Assembly: GCF_016834655.1 (NCBI RefSeq)
Contig: NZ_JAENHP010000002.1
Coordinates: 682,001 to 746,000, forward strand
Source of the DNA: Paractinoplanes ovalisporus
Lineage (GTDB): Bacteria; Actinomycetota; Actinomycetes; Mycobacteriales; Micromonosporaceae
Direction: 5' to 3'
Length of the DNA: 64,000 nt
Every line of letters starts with the position of its first letter. The first letter of the stretch is position 1. The notes under the pieces were generated by a model that saw only the letters and a program-made list of their open reading frames with translations, was not told the origin of the DNA and did not search any database. The position numbers and the translations under genes are program-made. Shown here piece after piece: positions 40,892 to 49,493 of this stretch.

Positions 40892-41931
40892 AGTTCGCGC
40901 ACCTTCTGCCGCCGGACGATGTAGATGAAGAACGGGGCGCCGATCAGCGCGGTGATGATGCCGACGTCGATCTCCTGGGGCCGCGCCACCACCCGTCCCA
41001 CCACGTCGGCCGCGGTCAGCAGCGCCGCCCCGACCAGGGCCGAGTACGGCAGCAGCCAGCGGTGGTCGAGCCCGATCAGCAGGCGGCACAGGTGCGGCAC
41101 GACCAGCCCGACGAAGGCGATCGGCCCGGCCACGGCGGTCGAGGCGCCGCAGAGCAGCACCGCGCCCAGGGCGGCCACGCCACGGGCCAGCGCCACCCGC
41201 TCGCCCAGCCCGGCCGCGAGGTCGTCGCCGAGGGCGAGCGAGTTCAGGGACTTGGCCGAGAGCAGCGAGACGACGAAGCCGACGACCAGGAACGGGCCGG
41301 CCTGGCGGAGGCTGTCGTACGAGGCGCCGCCGACCCCGCCGATCTGCCACGACTGGAAACCGGTCGCGATGTCGCTCCGGGGCAGCACGAACGCGCTGAT
41401 CAGCGAGGCCAGGGCGGCCGAGATGGCGGCGCCGGCCAGGGCGAGCTTGAGCGGGGTGGCCCCGCCTCGGCCGAGCGAGCCCACGGCGTACACAAAAACC
41501 GCCGTGACCGCCGCGCCCAGAATGGCCACCCAGATGTAGGCGGTGGCCGAGCTGAGGCCGAACGACACGATGCCGGTGACCACGGCGAGCGAGGCGCCCA
41601 TGTTGACGCCGAGGATGCCCGGGTCGGCCAGCGGGTTGCGGGTGACGCCCTGCATCACCGCGCCGGCCAGGCCGAGCGCCGCGCCCACGACCACCGCCAG
41701 CAGCGTGCGGGGGATGCGTTTGACCACCGCGGCCTGACCGAGGTTGTCGTCGTGGCCCTGGACGCCGGCGACGATGTCGGACCAGGGGACGATGCGCGAG
41801 CCGAACGCGACCGACGCGATCATGAGCAGGCCGAGCGCGACCAGCCCGGCGAGGATCCAGAGCGTACGCACCCGTGCCGGGCGCCGCTGGAGAGCGGGAC
41901 CCGGCACGGGACGGGAGTCGAGCTGCGTCAT
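40888..41931 (-). CDS. iron-siderophore ABC transporter permease 1 (FecCD family)
   Basis: 347 residues; ATG 41931 overlaps the binding-protein stop (ATGA). Typical FecCD features: 'RIPRTLLAVVVGAALGLAGA', 'GVTRNPLADPGILGVNMGAS' and 'GPIAFVGLVVPHLCRLLIG', with about nine or ten hydrophobic helices. It pairs with the downstream FecCD subunit. Confidence 0.93.
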   Translation of the reverse strand: MTQLDSRPVPGPALQRRPARVRTLWILAGLVALGLLMIASVAFGSRIVPWSDIVAGVQGHDDNLGQAAVVKRIPRTLLAVVVGAALGLAGAVMQGVTRNPLADPGILGVNMGASLAVVTGIVSFGLSSATAYIWVAILGAAVTAVFVYAVGSLGRGGATPLKLALAGAAISAALASLISAFVLPRSDIATGFQSWQIGGVGGASYDSLRQAGPFLVVGFVVSLLSAKSLNSLALGDDLAAGLGERVALARGVAALGAVLLCGASTAVAGPIAFVGLVVPHLCRLLIGLDHRWLLPYSALVGAALLTAADVVGRVVARPQEIDVGIITALIGAPFFIYIVRRQKVREL

Positions 41932-42968
41932 GACACCTTGTCGGCGGCGGTCGCGAGCAGGTTGACGTAGTCGTTCAGCACGAACGGGATGGCAAGCACG
42001 GTCGGGTTGGCCGCGGTGGCGAGCGGGGTGCTGCCGACCAGCTGGACGACCGAGCCGCGCTTGACCGCCGGGATCTTCGACAGCAGCGGGTCGGCCTGCA
42101 GCTTGGCCAGCTGGTCCGCGGTGTCGGAGTACATGACGATCACGTCGACGTCGTCGAAGGCCTGGATCTGCTCCGAGCTCTTGTTCAGCGTGAACGCGTC
42201 GGTGCCGGCCGAGTCCTTCTCCACCACGTCAGCGATCTTGAGGCCGAGGTCGCTGAAGAACTGCGTACGGGTGTCGTGGCTGGTGTAGTAGCCGATCTTG
42301 CTCAGGTCGGTCGGGTCGATGTGCGTCACGAACATCGTCTGCTTGCCGGCCAGCTGCGGCTTGGTGGCGGCCGCGTCCTTCATGGCCTTCTCGGTGCTCG
42401 CGATGAGCTCGTTGCCCTGCGCCTCGAGACCGAGGGCCTGGCTGGAGAGCTTGACGATGTCGCGCCACGGGGTCGCCCACGGCGCGTCCGGGTAGGCGAC
42501 GACCGGCGCGATCTTGCTGAGCGTGTCGTAGTCCTGCTGCGTCAGGCCCGAGTACGTGGCCAGGATGACGTCGGGCTTGGTGTTCGCGACCGCCTCGAAC
42601 GCGATGCCGTCGGTCTCGTCGAACATGACCGGCGTCTGGCCGCCGAGCTCCTTGATCTTCTCGCCGACCCACGGCAGCATGCCGTCGCCGTCGTCGTCAC
42701 CGAAGTTGGCCTTGGCCATGCCGACCGGCACGACGCCCAGCGCCAGCGGGACCTCGTGGTTCTCCCACTGCACGGTGGCGACCCGCTCGGGCTTCTTCTC
42801 GATCGTGGTGGTGCCGAGCTTGTGCTTGATCGTGATCGGGAACTGCGCGGTGGCCGAACTTCCGGTGTCCGGGGTGTCGTCGGTGTCGTCGGAACCGCCA
42901 CCGCAGGCGGCGAGCGCCAGGGCGGCGGCCGCGGCGACGGCCGCGGCCAGCAAACGAGGGGCGCGCAT
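41928..42968 (-). CDS. iron-siderophore ABC transporter substrate-binding lipoprotein (FepB/FecB-like)
   Basis: 346 residues from ATG 42968, with GGAG 7 bases upstream. A TTG at 42995 would extend the frame almost to the iron box and lacks a ribosome-binding site. The signal sequence ends in lipobox 'LALAAC' (Cys near 21). The class III binding fold shows 'RVATVQWENHEVPLALGVVP', 'KPDVILATYSGLTQQDYDTL' and 'IVMYSD'. It captures a ferric siderophore outside the membrane. First gene of the operon, 30 bp downstream of the iron box. Confidence 0.93.
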   Translation of the reverse strand: MRAPRLLAAAVAAAAALALAACGGGSDDTDDTPDTGSSATAQFPITIKHKLGTTTIEKKPERVATVQWENHEVPLALGVVPVGMAKANFGDDDGDGMLPWVGEKIKELGGQTPVMFDETDGIAFEAVANTKPDVILATYSGLTQQDYDTLSKIAPVVAYPDAPWATPWRDIVKLSSQALGLEAQGNELIASTEKAMKDAAATKPQLAGKQTMFVTHIDPTDLSKIGYYTSHDTRTQFFSDLGLKIADVVEKDSAGTDAFTLNKSSEQIQAFDDVDVIVMYSDTADQLAKLQADPLLSKIPAVKRGSVVQLVGSTPLATAANPTVLAIPFVLNDYVNLLATAADKVS

Positions 42969-42997
42969 GCGCGGACTCCAGTTCTGCAAATTCAAAA

Positions 42998-43016
42998 TTA
43001 GGAGTGCCTAACCTAA
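42998..43016. promoter_or_regulatory. IdeR/DmdR1-type iron box
   Basis: TTAGGAGTGCCTAACCTAA matches the actinobacterial iron-box consensus TTAGGTTAGGCTAACCTAA at 15 of 19 positions, including both outer arms. It lies 30 bp upstream of the siderophore binding-protein start, where Fe2+-loaded repressor would block transcription. Confidence 0.88.
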
Positions 43017-43234
43017 CAGCGCGGAAGGGCGGGGCCGGAAGGTCGCGAACGCGAAAAGGGCACACGTCACCGAGAGGCGAGGGTGCGATTTTTCCGTACG
43101 GGGGATCTGGTACGCCCAGGTGAGCTGGGCGCCGGCTTCAGCGCAGTCTGCCGGCGACGCCGTCCATCAGCAACGGTCCCGTTCCCGGGCGGAGTGGCCC
43201 GTCAGCGTCGGTCGAATTCCGGGCGGGCCGTCCG

Positions 43235-43936
43235 TCAGGGGCGGTCGAGCTCGCGGGCGAAGCCGTCCATCAACCAGTTCAGGCCGCGCTCGAAGTTGTC
43301 GTCGCCCGGGTCGGGACGGCCGCCGTCGAGCAGCGCCGCCAGATGGGGATAGTTGCCGCCGTCGGCGAGCCGGCGCAGGTAGGTCTGTATTTCTTCGGTC
43401 TCGCCGGCGGCCGCGGCGTCCCGTTCCCGGATCTCGCGGATGGCGAACCCGGTCGCATAGTCGGCGACCGCCGTCATCAGGCGCCACTTCCAGGTCAGGT
43501 CGGCGTCCAGGGAGTCGAGGGCGGCGATCGACATCTCGCTGTGGCGCAGCATGTTCGGGCCGACGTGGCCGTGGACCGAGCGCCGGGTCACCAGGTCGAC
43601 CAGCCAGGGGTGGCGCAGCGTGGTCGCGCGTTCGAGCCGGGCGATGGCCAGGGTGGCCTCGCGCCAGTCGGGCGGCAGTTCCCCGGCGACCAGGGTCTCG
43701 GCCGCGACCTCGTCGGCCATCAGGTCGAACAGGTCTTCCTTGCGCTCGATGTAGGTGTAGAGGCTCATCGCGCGCGCCGCGAGGTCGGTCGCCACCCGCC
43801 GGATCGACACGGCGTCGAGGCCCTCGGCGTCGGCCACCGCGATCGCGGCCGCGACGATCGCCTCCCGGCTCAGCGTGGTGCGGCGGCGGGTGTCCTCGCG
43901 GGCCCACACCGGGATCCGGCTCTGCTGCTCGCTCAT
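43235..43936 (-). CDS. TetR/AcrR-family repressor of the adjacent MFS pump
   Basis: 233 residues from ATG 43936; the preceding in-frame TTG is less likely. The N-terminal HTH spans about residues 20-65 ('LSREAIVAAAIAVADAEG', 'SIRRVATDLAARAMSLYTYI'), with a TetR_C-like helical domain after it. It is divergent from the MFS transporter at 44011 and separated from it by overlapping palindromes at 43949-43998. It probably represses both genes and responds to a drug-like effector. Confidence 0.9.
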   Translation of the reverse strand: MSEQQSRIPVWAREDTRRRTTLSREAIVAAAIAVADAEGLDAVSIRRVATDLAARAMSLYTYIERKEDLFDLMADEVAAETLVAGELPPDWREATLAIARLERATTLRHPWLVDLVTRRSVHGHVGPNMLRHSEMSIAALDSLDADLTWKWRLMTAVADYATGFAIREIRERDAAAAGETEEIQTYLRRLADGGNYPHLAALLDGGRPDPGDDNFERGLNWLMDGFARELDRP

Positions 43937-43948
43937 CAACCCAGAACT

Positions 43949-43977
43949 TACACCGTAGCGGTAAACGATACGGTGTA
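43949..43977. promoter_or_regulatory. TetR operator, TACACCGTA-N11-TACGGTGTA
   Basis: Perfect 9-bp inverted repeat with an 11-bp spacer, starting 12 bp upstream of the repressor start and within the divergent promoter with the MFS pump. Confidence 0.75.
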
Positions 43978-43998
43978 CGCTCAGGCGATACAGCGTAC
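43975..43998. promoter_or_regulatory. second, overlapping palindrome GTACGCT-N10-AGCGTAC
   Basis: Perfect 7-bp inverted repeat that overlaps the right end of the first operator by three bases and ends just before the MFS ribosome-binding region (GGGGAAAGG). It may be a second repressor site or a leader hairpin. Confidence 0.55.
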
Positions 43999-44010
43999 GG
44001 GGAAAGGGTG

Positions 44011-45378
44011 ATGACGATGCGGCGGACCGCGGTGGTGGTCGCCTCCGGCGCGATCATGACGGTGCTCGACACGACGATCGTCAACGTCGCGGTGCACGTG
44101 CTGGGCCGCGACCTGGGCGTCTCGCTGGCCACGACCCAGTGGGTGCTCACCGCCTATCTGCTGGCCCTGTCCACGACCATCCCGCTCACCGGCTGGGCGG
44201 CCCGGCGCTTCGGAACCCGTACGGTCTGGTTGACCTCGCTCGTGCTGTTTACCGCCGGCTCGCTGCTGTGCGCCGCCGCGTGGTCGGCCGGCAGCCTCAT
44301 CGCGTTCCGGGTGCTGCAGGGCGTCGGCGGTGGCCTGCTCATGCCGACCGGTCAGACGATGCTGGCCCGTGCGGCCGGCCCTGAACGGATGGCCCGCGCG
44401 ATGGCCGTGGTCTCCGTCCCGGCGATGCTGGCTCCCGCGCTGGGCCCGGTGCTCGGCGGCGTGCTGCTCGACCACCTGTCGTGGCGCTGGATGTTCGGCA
44501 TCAACGTTCCGATCTGCGCGGTCGCCCTGGTGCTGGCGTTCCGGCTGCTGCCCGCCGGCGCCGGCGACCGCGAGCGGACCGGGCTCGACGTGCCGGGCCT
44601 GCTCACGCTCGCCCCCGGCGTGGCGGCGGTCGTCCTGGGGCTGACCTGGATCAGCGACGGGCGCCGACCGGCCGGTCTGGCCACGCTGGCGGCCGGGGTG
44701 GTGCTGCTGGGCGGGTTCGCCTGGCACGCCCGGCGCCGCGGTGACCGCGCACTGGTCGACCTGCGCCTGTTCACCGACCGGGCGTTCGCCACCTCGGTCG
44801 GCGTCCTGTTCGGCTATTCGGTCGCCATGTTCGGGGTGCTGATTTTGATCCCGCTCTTCGTGCAGCAGGTCCGCGGCGGCGACACGCTCGACGCCGGACT
44901 CATGGTCGCTCCGCTCGGCGCCGGCGCGATCGTCACGATGGCCCTGGCCGGGCGTGTCACCGACCGGTTCGGCACCCGGGCCCCCGCCGTTGCGGGACTT
45001 CTGCTGGTGCTGGGCGGGCTCATCCCGTACGGGGAAACGGAGTTGATGCCCCTCGCCGCCGCCGCGTTCGTGATCGGGCTGGGCCACGGCCTGATCACCC
45101 CGGTCGTGATGGCGGGCGCCTACCGCACGTTGCCCCCGCCCGCGATCCCCGGCGCCACGACCGCGGCGACCATTCTCATCCGGGTCGGGTCGGCCCTGGG
45201 CGCCGCGATCCTCGCCATCGTCCTGCAGACCCTGCTGCGCGACCGGGCCCCGGCCGACGCGTTCGAGCTCAGCTTCTGGTGGACGTTCGCCATCGTCGGG
45301 GCCGCCCTGATTCCCGCCCTGACCCTGGCCGGGCGGCCGGTGCGCGTCGAGGCTCACACGCAGGCGGCGATGCGCTGA
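44011..45378 (+). CDS. MFS drug-efflux transporter, DHA2 (14-TM) family
   Basis: 455 residues from ATG 44011 (GGGGAAAGG upstream; GTG 44008 and ATG 44017 possible). Motif C-like 'LDTTIVNVAVHVLG' at helix 1, 'WVLTAYLLALSTTIPLTGW', motif A 'GWAARRFGTRTVW' and 'SVPAMLAPALGPVLGG' mark the EmrB/QacA-type proton-coupled exporters. Divergent from its TetR repressor. Substrates are probably cationic or lipophilic drugs. Confidence 0.92.
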   Translation: MTMRRTAVVVASGAIMTVLDTTIVNVAVHVLGRDLGVSLATTQWVLTAYLLALSTTIPLTGWAARRFGTRTVWLTSLVLFTAGSLLCAAAWSAGSLIAFRVLQGVGGGLLMPTGQTMLARAAGPERMARAMAVVSVPAMLAPALGPVLGGVLLDHLSWRWMFGINVPICAVALVLAFRLLPAGAGDRERTGLDVPGLLTLAPGVAAVVLGLTWISDGRRPAGLATLAAGVVLLGGFAWHARRRGDRALVDLRLFTDRAFATSVGVLFGYSVAMFGVLILIPLFVQQVRGGDTLDAGLMVAPLGAGAIVTMALAGRVTDRFGTRAPAVAGLLLVLGGLIPYGETELMPLAAAAFVIGLGHGLITPVVMAGAYRTLPPPAIPGATTAATILIRVGSALGAAILAIVLQTLLRDRAPADAFELSFWWTFAIVGAALIPALTLAGRPVRVEAHTQAAMR

Positions 45379-45442
45379 CGTGATTCCCGTCGGCGGCCGT
45401 GGAATGCTGTGCCCGCTGACGGGGACCACGACGGGAGAAACG

Positions 45443-45787
45443 GTGACACGACGAGGGTGGAGTGTCGTCGTGCTGACGGTGGTCGCCCTGGTCGTCTATC
45501 TGATCACCCCGGACCGGCTCCCCAGCGACGACAGCCGCCCGTCGCCCGTCGGCACGGTTGCGGTCCAGGCCGCGCCGGAAAGCGCCGAGGGCGCTTACGA
45601 CCCGTCGCAGCCACCCCGGCTCACCTCGGACGGGGTGACCACGCTGTCGCGGGCCGACCTCCCGGCACCCGCCCCGGAGACGGTCTTCGTGTCGTCCTCG
45701 GCGGCCGCGGTGAGCCTCGATGTCTCTTCCTCGCCCGGCCCGGAGTCGCGGGCCGACCGGGCCAATCCCTGGGTTCTTCGCTGCTGA
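45443..45787 (+). CDS. small N-terminally anchored protein, hypothetical
   Basis: 114 residues from GTG 45443, 5 bases after GGGAG. One hydrophobic segment ('WSVVVLTVVALVVYLI', about residues 5-20) is followed by a low-complexity, Pro/Ser/Ala-rich extracytoplasmic tail without recognisable domain. It lies 65 bp after the MFS gene and 56 bp before the CadD-type gene on the same strand. Assignment as a gene rests on start context and the membrane segment. Confidence 0.5.
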   Translation: MTRRGWSVVVLTVVALVVYLITPDRLPSDDSRPSPVGTVAVQAAPESAEGAYDPSQPPRLTSDGVTTLSRADLPAPAPETVFVSSSAAAVSLDVSSSPGPESRADRANPWVLRC

Positions 45788-45843
45788 TCACGACCGTGCC
45801 CCCACGGTCGTGAACACGTTCGAAGCGAGAAGAGGACCCCGCA

Positions 45844-46428
45844 GTGAGTTTTGCCGTTGTCGGGCAGGCCATCGGCCTGTTCGCCGTCACCAACATCGAT
45901 GACATTCTGATTCTGGCCCTGTTCTTCGGGCAGGGCGCCGGCCGGCCCGCCACGCTCCGCAACGTCACCCTCGGGCAATACCTGGGCTTCGCCGGGATTC
46001 TCGGGGTCGCGGTGGCCGCCGCGTTCGGGGCCTCGTTCCTGCCCGACTCCGCCATTCCGTGGCTCGGCCTGCTGCCGCTCGCGCTCGGCGTGAAGGCCGC
46101 CATCCAGGCCTGGCGGCAGCGCGGCGAGAGCGGCGACGAGGAGAAAACCGAACGGCGCGCGCCGGGAATCCTCGGGGTCGCCACGGTCACGTTCGCCAAC
46201 GGGGGTGACAACATCGGCGTGTACGTCCCGGTGTTCGCCAACGCGGGCGGCGGCGGGACGGCCGTCTACGCCGTGGTGTTCCTCGTCCTCGTCGCCGTGT
46301 GGGTCGCGGCCGGGCGGTTCTTCGCCACCCGGCCGGTCATCGCCCGCGCGCTCAGCCGGTGGGGCCACATCCTGCTGCCGGTGGTGCTGATCGGGATCGG
46401 CCTGCTGATCCTCAGCGAAGCCTGGTAG
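45844..46428 (+). CDS. CadD-family cadmium resistance transporter
   Basis: 194 residues from GTG 45844, preceded by AGAGGA. Five or six hydrophobic helices; the family landmarks 'TNIDDILILALFFGQ' (helix 1, acidic pair) and 'VTFANGGDNIGVYVPVFA' (helix 4, Asn/Asp) match the CadD/cadmium-resistance transporter family, related to LysE-like exporters. It likely exports a divalent cation or small cation. A very strong hairpin follows. Confidence 0.85.
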   Translation: MSFAVVGQAIGLFAVTNIDDILILALFFGQGAGRPATLRNVTLGQYLGFAGILGVAVAAAFGASFLPDSAIPWLGLLPLALGVKAAIQAWRQRGESGDEEKTERRAPGILGVATVTFANGGDNIGVYVPVFANAGGGGTAVYAVVFLVLVAVWVAAGRFFATRPVIARALSRWGHILLPVVLIGIGLLILSEAW

Positions 46429-46445
46429 CGGGCCGCCGGAACCGC

Positions 46446-46486
46446 GCCGGCCCGGCACCCCGGGGAAGGTGGGGTGCCGGGCCGGC
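46446..46486. terminator. 16-bp perfect stem between convergent CadD and chemoreceptor genes
   Basis: GCCGGCCCGGCACCCC (46446-46461) pairs perfectly with 46471-46486 around a 9-base loop. It lies in the 75-bp gap between converging genes, as a bidirectional terminator. Confidence 0.85.
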
Positions 46487-46503
46487 GAACTACAGCTGAC
46501 GGG

Positions 46504-48108
46504 TCAGTGCAGGCGGTAGACCGAGACCGTGGCCTGCAGCTCGGCCGCCGTCCGGGCCAGGTTGGCCGCGGTCTGACGGGTGTCGGCGGCGCCCGAGGTG
46601 ACGTGCGACGCGGCATCGGAGACGCCCGAGATGGTGGCCGCGATGGCCGACGAACCGGTGGCCGCCTCGTGGACGCTGCGCGAGATCTCGGCGGTCGTGG
46701 CCGTCTGCTCCTCGACCGCGGCCGCGATCGTCGTGGTGTAGTCGTTGATGGTCGCGATGACCTCGCCGATCTGCTGGATCGCGATCACGGCGGCGTTGCT
46801 CTCGGCCTGGATCGCACCGACCTGGGTGGTGATCTCCTGGGTGGCGCGGGCGGTCTCCTGGGCCAGGTCCTTGACCTCGCTGGCGACCACGGCGAAGCCC
46901 TTGCCGGCCTCGCCGGCGCGGGCGGCCTCGATGGTGGCGTTCAGGGCGAGCAGGTTGGTCTGCTCGGCGATGGTGGTGATCAGCGCGACGACTGAGCCGA
47001 TCTGGGCCGACGCCTCGCCCAGGCGGGCCACGCTGGCGTTGGTGCTCTCGGCGGCGCGGGCCGCGTCGGCCGCGACCCCGGCCGCCTCGTTGGCGTTGTT
47101 GGAGATCTCGCGGATCGACACGCCCATCTCCTCGGCCCCCGCGGACACCGTCGTCACGCTGGTCGAGACCATGGAGGCCGAGGCCGACACGGTGGAGACC
47201 TGGGCCGAGGTCTGCTCGGCCGAGGAGGAGAGCTCGGTCGACACGGCCGACAGCTCGTCGGAGGCCGCGGCCAGCATGGCCGAGCTGTTCTTGATCCGCT
47301 GGACCATGTTGCCCATCGCGGCCGCGGTCTGGTTCAGCGTCTCGGACATGTGGCCGACCTCGTCGCTGCTCTCGACGGCGACGCGGGCGCTCAGGTCACC
47401 CTTGGCGATGCGCTCCAGCGCGTCGACGTTGCGGGCCAGCGGCCGCACGATCATGCGGGAGATCGCGAAGGCCAGGCCGACGCCGAGCAGGAGGCTGCCG
47501 GCGAGCAGGGCGATGACCAGGGTCCGGGTGGTCTCGTAGCGGGACTGGGCCTCGGCCGCCTTCGCGGCGCCGGCCGCCACCGTGTGGTCGGAGAGCGCGG
47601 TCAGGTCGGCCCGCACCTGCGTCATCTCGTCGGCCAGCTCGCCGTTGCGCAGGGTGTCGAGCCGGGCCGTGGCCTTGCGGTCGGCCAGCGGCATGAGCTG
47701 GTTGGTGAGCAGGTTGTTGTACTGGGCCCAGTTGCTGTCGAAGTTCGTGGCGGTGGCGAGGGCCTGCGACCCGACCGGGAAGGCCTGGAACTCCTTCGAG
47801 TACTGGACGACCTCACCGCTCGCCTTGCTGGCGGCCGCGGCGGCGGCGGTGCGCTCGGCGGCGGTGTTGGCCATCAGGTAGTTGTCCATCGCCAGCCAGG
47901 TGCGGTTGACGGCGGCCCGCAGATTGCCGAGGTTGTTCAGCTCCTGGCTCTGCGTGAATCCGGCCTTGACCGAGTCGTTGGTCGCGCCCAGGCTGCTCAG
48001 CGCGTAGAGGCCGTTGCCCACCCCGAGGAGAGAGACAACACCGACCGAGGCCATGATCTTGGTGCCGACGCGCCTGTCGGTGAGCAGGCGCTTGAATCGA
48101 GGGCTCAC
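46504..48108 (-). CDS. methyl-accepting chemotaxis protein
   Basis: 534 residues from GTG 48108, which has GGAGAG at ideal spacing; ATG 48114 two codons earlier is too close to that site. Layout: TM1 near residues 14-32, a four-helix 4HB_MCP-like sensor, TM2 near 190-215 ('[20 protein letters not shown]'), HAMP, and a long coiled-coil signalling domain. The hairpin tip '[20 protein letters not shown]' is intact. It reports a ligand to CheA. No other che genes are in the window, so it is a stand-alone receptor, which is notable because most filamentous actinomycetes lack chemotaxis while zoospore-forming Actinoplanes have it. Confidence 0.92.
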   Translation of the reverse strand: MSPRFKRLLTDRRVGTKIMASVGVVSLLGVGNGLYALSSLGATNDSVKAGFTQSQELNNLGNLRAAVNRTWLAMDNYLMANTAAERTAAAAAASKASGEVVQYSKEFQAFPVGSQALATATNFDSNWAQYNNLLTNQLMPLADRKATARLDTLRNGELADEMTQVRADLTALSDHTVAAGAAKAAEAQSRYETTRTLVIALLAGSLLLGVGLAFAISRMIVRPLARNVDALERIAKGDLSARVAVESSDEVGHMSETLNQTAAAMGNMVQRIKNSSAMLAAASDELSAVSTELSSSAEQTSAQVSTVSASASMVSTSVTTVSAGAEEMGVSIREISNNANEAAGVAADAARAAESTNASVARLGEASAQIGSVVALITTIAEQTNLLALNATIEAARAGEAGKGFAVVASEVKDLAQETARATQEITTQVGAIQAESNAAVIAIQQIGEVIATINDYTTTIAAAVEEQTATTAEISRSVHEAATGSSAIAATISGVSDAASHVTSGAADTRQTAANLARTAAELQATVSVYRLH

Positions 48109-48244
48109 GTGCATCTCTCCGTCTTGCTTGTCGAGGGGCGGGGCTGGTGCCCGCAAGATCGGCGGCTCGCCCGGCCGTCGTCAGGAACCCTCGGGTGCGA
48201 AAACGTTGCGATACTGAATTCCGGCTAAGGGAGGGGAGCCGCCC

Positions 48245-48286
48245 ATGTTTGGTGAGCCGCAGCGCGCGGCCCTGGCCGTCATCTGA
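48245..48286 (+). other. 13-codon leader frame: duplicated lacI start
   Basis: ATG 48245 opens a frame reading M-F-G-E-P-Q-R-A-A-L-A-V-I then TGA at 48284. It has its own GGGAGGGGAG ribosome-binding site. Both that site and its codons repeat the start of the LacI gene 57 bp further on (GGAGCCGCCC, start, then GTGAGCCGCAGCGCGCG in each). It looks like a tandem duplication of the gene start that now forms a short upstream frame. Confidence 0.6.
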
Positions 48287-48301
48287 GAGAAGGAGCCGCC
48301 C

Positions 48302-49312
48302 GTGTCTCGTGAGCCGCAGCGCGCGACTCTCGCCGCCGTTGCCCGGGAAGCCGGCGTGTCCGTGCCGACCGTCTCCAAGGTGGTCAACGGCCGCACCGAC
48401 GTGGCCTCCGAGACCCGGGCCCGCATCGAGGCGTTGCTGGTGCGGCATGGTTATGTGGCGCGCGGCCAGGGCGGAGCACAACCGGTTTCCCGTACGGTCG
48501 AGGTCGTCTTCGACACCATGCGCAGCCCCAACAATCTCGACATCCTGCACGGCGCGCTCGAGGCGGCGGCCGCCGAACCGGTCGAGATCGTCGTCGGCAC
48601 CGTCCCGGAAGACCCGCTCGGCGCGGCCTGGGCCCGCCGCATGTCGGCCGCCCACCGGGAGGGCCTGATCCTGGTCACCTCCGAGATCAACACCCAGCAG
48701 TGGCGGCAGTTCGCCGAGCAGAACATCCCGGTGGTGACGATCGACCCGATCAACCTGCCCGGCCCCGACGTGCCGAGCGTGGGCGCGACGAACTTCAACG
48801 GCGGCATGGCCGCGACCGCCCACCTGCTCGATCTGGGCCACCGCCGGATCGGTTTCATCGAGGGCCCGCCGGGCGCGATGGTGGCCATCGCCCGCCTCCA
48901 CGGCTATCACGCCGCCCTGTCGCAGCGCGGCCTGACCGGCGATCCGGCGTTGATGATGGCGGGCCCGTTCACGTTCGAGACCGGCTTCTCGGCCGCGCTG
49001 GAACTGCTGGCCCGCGAGCCCCGGCCGACCGCGCTGTTCGCCTCGAACGACGGGCAGGCGCTGGGCGCGATCGAGGCCGCGCGCACGCTCGGCCTGCGGG
49101 TTCCCGAAGACGTCAGCGTCGTCGGTTTCGACGACATCAACGCGGCCCGGTGGTCGGCGCCGCCGCTGACCACCGTGCGTCAGCCGTTCGCCGAGATGGG
49201 CCGGGTCGCCATGCGCCGGCTGCTGCGCCTGATCGCGGGGGATGAGCTGGCGTCGCCCCGGGTCGAGCTGGCCACCCAGTTGATCATCCGGAAGTCGACC
49301 GCGCCGGCCTGA
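48302..49312 (+). CDS. LacI-family transcriptional regulator
   Basis: 336 residues from GTG 48302, 6 bases after AGGAG. The N-terminal HTH 'TLAAVAREAGVSVPTVSKVV' and hinge 'ARIEALLVRHGYVAR' are followed by a sugar-binding-protein fold: 'LLDLGHRRIGFIEG', 'PTALFASNDGQALGAIEAA' and 'VPEDVSVVGFDDI'. It precedes a GH120 beta-xylosidase gene, so xylose or xylo-oligosaccharide is the probable inducer (inference). A duplicated gene start precedes it at 48245. Confidence 0.92.
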   Translation: MSREPQRATLAAVAREAGVSVPTVSKVVNGRTDVASETRARIEALLVRHGYVARGQGGAQPVSRTVEVVFDTMRSPNNLDILHGALEAAAAEPVEIVVGTVPEDPLGAAWARRMSAAHREGLILVTSEINTQQWRQFAEQNIPVVTIDPINLPGPDVPSVGATNFNGGMAATAHLLDLGHRRIGFIEGPPGAMVAIARLHGYHAALSQRGLTGDPALMMAGPFTFETGFSAALELLAREPRPTALFASNDGQALGAIEAARTLGLRVPEDVSVVGFDDINAARWSAPPLTTVRQPFAEMGRVAMRRLLRLIAGDELASPRVELATQLIIRKSTAPA

Positions 49313-49493
49313 CCGGCCGGATTCCGGGCGGCGGGCCTCGAAAGTTTTCGACGCCTTGACATGACGTTTTCGCAATCTTACGTTTACGCCAGTCCCCGCC
49401 CTTCCGCTGGCAGGCTGGACCCTCCAGGGCCGGCTCGGCGTCGAAGCGTGCGTGCTCTTGCCCAGCGGCCTCACCGCCAGAAAGGCGTTTCGC

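Noticed and set aside
42969..42995. TTG 42995 as start of the siderophore-binding lipoprotein
   Set aside because: It lacks a ribosome-binding site and lies 3 bp from the iron box; ATG 42968 has GGAG at 7 bases and gives a normal lipoprotein signal.
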